A stretch of 7,645 nt of DNA, taken from positions 1 to 7,645 of the forward strand of contig CADBUS010000054.1 of the NCBI GenBank assembly GCA_902797895.1, read 5' to 3'. The position numbers and the translations under genes were made by a program. The notes under the pieces were generated by a model. It worked only from the letters and a program-made list of their open reading frames with translations. It did no database searches and was not told where the DNA came from. This DNA comes from an uncultured Bacteroidia bacterium (GTDB lineage Bacteria; Bacteroidota; Bacteroidia; Bacteroidales; UBA932). Shown piece by piece: positions 5,254-7,645 of this stretch. Each line of letters starts with the position of its first letter. The first letter of the stretch is position 1.

Positions 5254-6834
5254 ATGAAGACACTATCAATAATACCGTTAGAGGCCGTAGCGTTTTCCGC
5301 CCTATCTATAATACTTATGGTAGCTGCTCTGCTTATTGGAATAGCTTTGGGCTATCTCATATTCAGGCCAATGATTCTAAAGAGCAAAAAGGCCAAGATA
5401 ATAGTAGAGGCACAAAAGGAGGGAGAAGATATCAAGAAGGAGAAAATTTTTCAGGCAAAAGAGAAATTCCTTCAGCTGAAAGCGGAGCACGAGCAGTTTA
5501 TCACAAATAAGAATAATATCTTGAGAGATGCTGAAAACAAGCTAAAACAGAAGGAGATACAGTTCGCGCAGCAGGTTGGAGAGGTAAACAAAAAAGAGCG
5601 CGAGATAGAGGCCATAAGAAACAATCTGAAAGTTCAGGCAGACTTGGTTGCAAAAAAGAGCGAGGAGTATGACAAGCTGCGCAGAGATGAGATTATAAAG
5701 ATTGAGAATATTGCCGGAATGAGTGCAGAGGAGGCCAAGAAACAACTTGTTGAGGCTATGAAGGCAGAGGCGCGTACAGATGCCCAGTCATACATTAACG
5801 ATGTTATGGATGAGGCAAGGCAGAATGCCACTAAAGAGGCTAAGAGAATAGTAATCAATACTATACAGAGAACTGCACCGGAGGTTGCCATAGAGAATGC
5901 CGTTACGGTGTTCAATATAGACAGCGATGAGGTTAAGGGAAGAATTATAGGCCGCGAGGGTAGAAATATCCGCGCTCTTGAGGCCGCTACCGGAGTAGAG
6001 ATTGTGGTAGATGATACCCCTGAAGCTATTCTGCTCTCTGCATTTGATCCTGTGCGCCGCGAGGTTGCAAGACTTGCACTGCACCAGCTTGTTGCAGACG
6101 GAAGAATACACCCTGCAAGAATTGAGGAGGTTGTTTCCAAGGTACAGAAACAGCTCGAAGATGAGATACTTGAAACAGGTAAGAGAACCTGTATAGATCT
6201 TGGAATCCACGGCCTTAACATAGAGCTTGTAAAACTTGTTGGAAGAATGAAATACCGCTCATCATACGGGCAGAATCTGCTCCAACACTCCAGAGAGGTT
6301 GCCAATATATGCGCCACAATGGCCTCTGAATTAGGTCTTAACGCCAAAGTTGCAAAACGCGCAGGATTGCTGCACGATATAGGCAAGGTATCTGATGAGG
6401 ATGCCGAACTTCCACACGCAATGCTCGGTATGAAGATTGCCGAAAAGTACAAGGAGAAGCCGGAAATTTGCAATGCCATAGGCTCTCACCACGAGGAGAT
6501 TGAGATGACCTCTCTAATCTCTCCGCTTGTTATGGTTGCAGATGCCATTTCAGGTGCAAGACCTGGTGCAAGAAGAGAGGTTATTGAGAGCTATATCAAG
6601 CGTTTGAAGGATATGGAGAATATAGCGCTCTCATACCAGGGGGTAACCAAGACCTACGCAATTCAGGCCGGCCGCGAGCTTAGGGTTATTGTAGGCAGCG
6701 AGCAGGTATCAGATAAAGATATTGAGATGCTCTCTGCAGAGATAGCCAAGAAGATACAGAACGAAATGACCTACCCGGGCCAAGTTAAGATAACTGTCAT
6801 AAGGGAATCGCGCTCAGTAGCTTACGCAAAATAG
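5254..6834 (+). CDS. rny: Ribonuclease Y
   Basis: This 526-residue membrane-anchored endoribonuclease starts bulk mRNA decay by cutting single-stranded RNA. I start at ATG 5254; the frame is open to a GTG at 5167, but that would overlap the 6S terminator stem and add a 29-residue tail unlike the family. From this start there is one transmembrane segment (about 12-37, no cleavage site), a long charged coiled coil (about 45-185), a KH RNA-binding domain with GREG (233-236) inside RIIGREGRNIRALE, and an HD catalytic domain with His345 (LLQHSREVAN) and the metal-binding His374-Asp375 pair (LLHDIGK). SHHEEIE and ADAISGARPGARRE, both typical of the family, are present. Length and domain order match RNase Y (about 510-520 residues), with nothing broken. 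It may be expressed by readthrough from zapA-ssrS or from an unseen promoter in 5178-5253. Confidence 0.96.
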   Translation: MKTLSIIPLEAVAFSALSIILMVAALLIGIALGYLIFRPMILKSKKAKIIVEAQKEGEDIKKEKIFQAKEKFLQLKAEHEQFITNKNNILRDAENKLKQKEIQFAQQVGEVNKKEREIEAIRNNLKVQADLVAKKSEEYDKLRRDEIIKIENIAGMSAEEAKKQLVEAMKAEARTDAQSYINDVMDEARQNATKEAKRIVINTIQRTAPEVAIENAVTVFNIDSDEVKGRIIGREGRNIRALEAATGVEIVVDDTPEAILLSAFDPVRREVARLALHQLVADGRIHPARIEEVVSKVQKQLEDEILETGKRTCIDLGIHGLNIELVKLVGRMKYRSSYGQNLLQHSREVANICATMASELGLNAKVAKRAGLLHDIGKVSDEDAELPHAMLGMKIAEKYKEKPEICNAIGSHHEEIEMTSLISPLVMVADAISGARPGARREVIESYIKRLKDMENIALSYQGVTKTYAIQAGRELRVIVGSEQVSDKDIEMLSAEIAKKIQNEMTYPGQVKITVIRESRSVAYAK

Positions 6835-6842
6835 AAAACGGT

Positions 6843-6868
6843 TGAGATTAAAAGAATCTTTTTACTCA
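6843..6868. terminator. Weak, possibly shared terminator between convergent rny and symporter genes
   Basis: The 27-base convergent gap holds a short hairpin for plus-strand transcripts, AGATT (6845-6849) with AATCT (6855-6859), followed by T residues 6860-6863 that overlap the symporter stop codon. An alternative pairing is TGAG (6843-6846) with CTCA (6865-6868). On the minus strand the same stem is followed by only a weak T-run. The stem is short, so efficiency is doubtful. Confidence 0.35.
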
Positions 6869-7645
6869 GCCTCCTTGTATATTTTATTCACAATCATAGC
6901 GATAGCACCATCGCCTGTAACATTGCAGGCGGTGCCAAAGCTATCCATAGTTATGTAGAGAGCTATCATAAGTGCCTGAACGGTTTGGTCAAAACCGAGC
7001 ACCTGATCCAATACCGCAAGAGCCGCCATAATAGCTCCGCCGGGTACTCCCGGGGCTGCCACCATTGTAACAGCAAGCATAAAGATGAAGGAGGTGTATA
7101 GCCCTATGTTTGTCTCCATTCCGAGCATCCACATTATTGCGTAGGCACAGGCCACTATTTTAAGCGTACTGCCTGCAAGGTGTATTGTTGCGCACAATGG
7201 TACTGTAAATGAGGATATTCCTGTATCAACTCCATTCTTTCTGGTCTGCTCCAGAGTTACCGGAATAGTGGCTGCGGAAGATTGTGTGCCAAGCGCGGTA
7301 AAGTAGGCCGGCAACATATTGTAAAGGGCCTTGAAAGGATTTTTGCCTGTAATAGCTCCGGCTATCATAAACTGCACAAGCAAAAAAACAATATGCATTG
7401 CAAATATTACCGCAATAACCCTTACAAAAAGTTTCAGCACATTTGCCACCTGCCCCTCCTGCCCAAGTCTCAAGAATATGCAAAATATAAAGATTGGGAG
7501 CAGTGGTATAAGTACTTTCTTGATTATCAGATTAATAATCTCTCTGAACTCAGAAAGTACAACTGTTATTGTAGTTGACTTTGTTACTGCCGCACCAATG
7601 CCGAGCATAAAGGCAAATACAAGAGCAGACATAACTCCAAAGAGC
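6862..7645 (-). CDS. DAACS-family (glutamate-transporter fold) cation symporter, N-terminus outside window
   Basis: This is the C-terminal 260 residues of a membrane symporter of the dicarboxylate/amino acid:cation family, usually about 400-430 residues. The frame stays open to the right edge, so the Met encoded at 7632-7630 is probably internal. The core is clear: HP1 (QSSAATIPVTLEQ, about 7216-7254), TM7 (FTVPLCATIHLAGS, 7168-7209), HP2 (AAPGVPGGAIMAALAVLDQ, about 7000-7056) and TM8 (MDSFGTACNVTGDGAIA). Compared with the archaeal model GltPh, TM7 NMDGT reads HLAGS (7168-7182). The TM8 arginine that holds the substrate side-chain carboxylate (Arg397) is Gly (6934-6936), and the HP1 arginine is Gln. 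The conserved TM8 Asn and Asp (NVTGD) remain. The family call is safe. An acidic substrate is unlikely; a neutral amino acid or other solute is my inference. Confidence 0.9.
   Translation of the reverse strand, partial: LFGVMSALVFAFMLGIGAAVTKSTTITVVLSEFREIINLIIKKVLIPLLPIFIFCIFLRLGQEGQVANVLKLFVRVIAVIFAMHIVFLLVQFMIAGAITGKNPFKALYNMLPAYFTALGTQSSAATIPVTLEQTRKNGVDTGISSFTVPLCATIHLAGSTLKIVACAYAIMWMLGMETNIGLYTSFIFMLAVTMVAAPGVPGGAIMAALAVLDQVLGFDQTVQALMIALYITMDSFGTACNVTGDGAIAMIVNKIYKEAE

Noticed and set aside
5634..6479. A 281-codon open frame antisense to rny
   Set aside because: It lies wholly inside the well-supported RNase Y gene, is rich in Ser/Ala/Ile from the complement of Glu/Ala codons, and shows no recognisable domain; it is a shadow of rny codon usage.

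Overview
This window looks like a piece of a Bacteroidales (Bacteroidota) chromosome. The clues are: two perfect matches to the Bacteroides-type -7 promoter element (TAnnTTTG); no strong Shine-Dalgarno sequences; a small coiled-coil gene next to zapA; a 6S-like RNA between zapA and rny; and Bacteroidetes-like protein families. Base composition is moderate, and ATA (Ile), AGA (Arg) and CTC (Leu) codons are conspicuous throughout. No mobile element, CRISPR array, tRNA or rRNA is visible. It reads as ordinary core chromosome with some unusual proteins. The genus cannot be fixed from the sequence alone.

Left part, minus strand (1-2082): an amidohydrolase of the 5'-methylthioadenosine/S-adenosylhomocysteine deaminase family, followed after 27 bases by a purine nucleoside phosphorylase that runs off the left edge. 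Together they suggest a salvage route: deamination of MTA, SAH or adenosine to the 6-oxopurine nucleoside, then phosphorolysis to hypoxanthine.

Middle, plus strand (2191-6834): from a divergent intergenic region comes a 665-residue fused NDP-forming acyl-CoA synthetase-like protein. The expected phosphohistidine position holds a tyrosine. Its stop codon overlaps (ATGA) the start of a 52-residue single-span membrane protein. A second -7-like element then precedes a 99-residue coiled-coil protein and ZapA, a probable Z-ring accessory pair. A 267-base gap follows, holding a strong 6S RNA (ssrS) candidate closed by a 15-bp stem ending in a U-run. Next is the membrane-anchored endoribonuclease RNase Y.

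Right edge, minus strand (6862-7645): the C-terminal two thirds of a glutamate-transporter-fold (DAACS) symporter, convergent with rny. Two hallmark motifs are altered in ways that argue against an acidic substrate.

The window shows no clear undescribed multigene system. The best leads are the probable acyl-CoA synthetase pseudoenzyme with its translationally coupled membrane miniprotein, the 6S RNA locus, and the deaminase-phosphorylase salvage pair.
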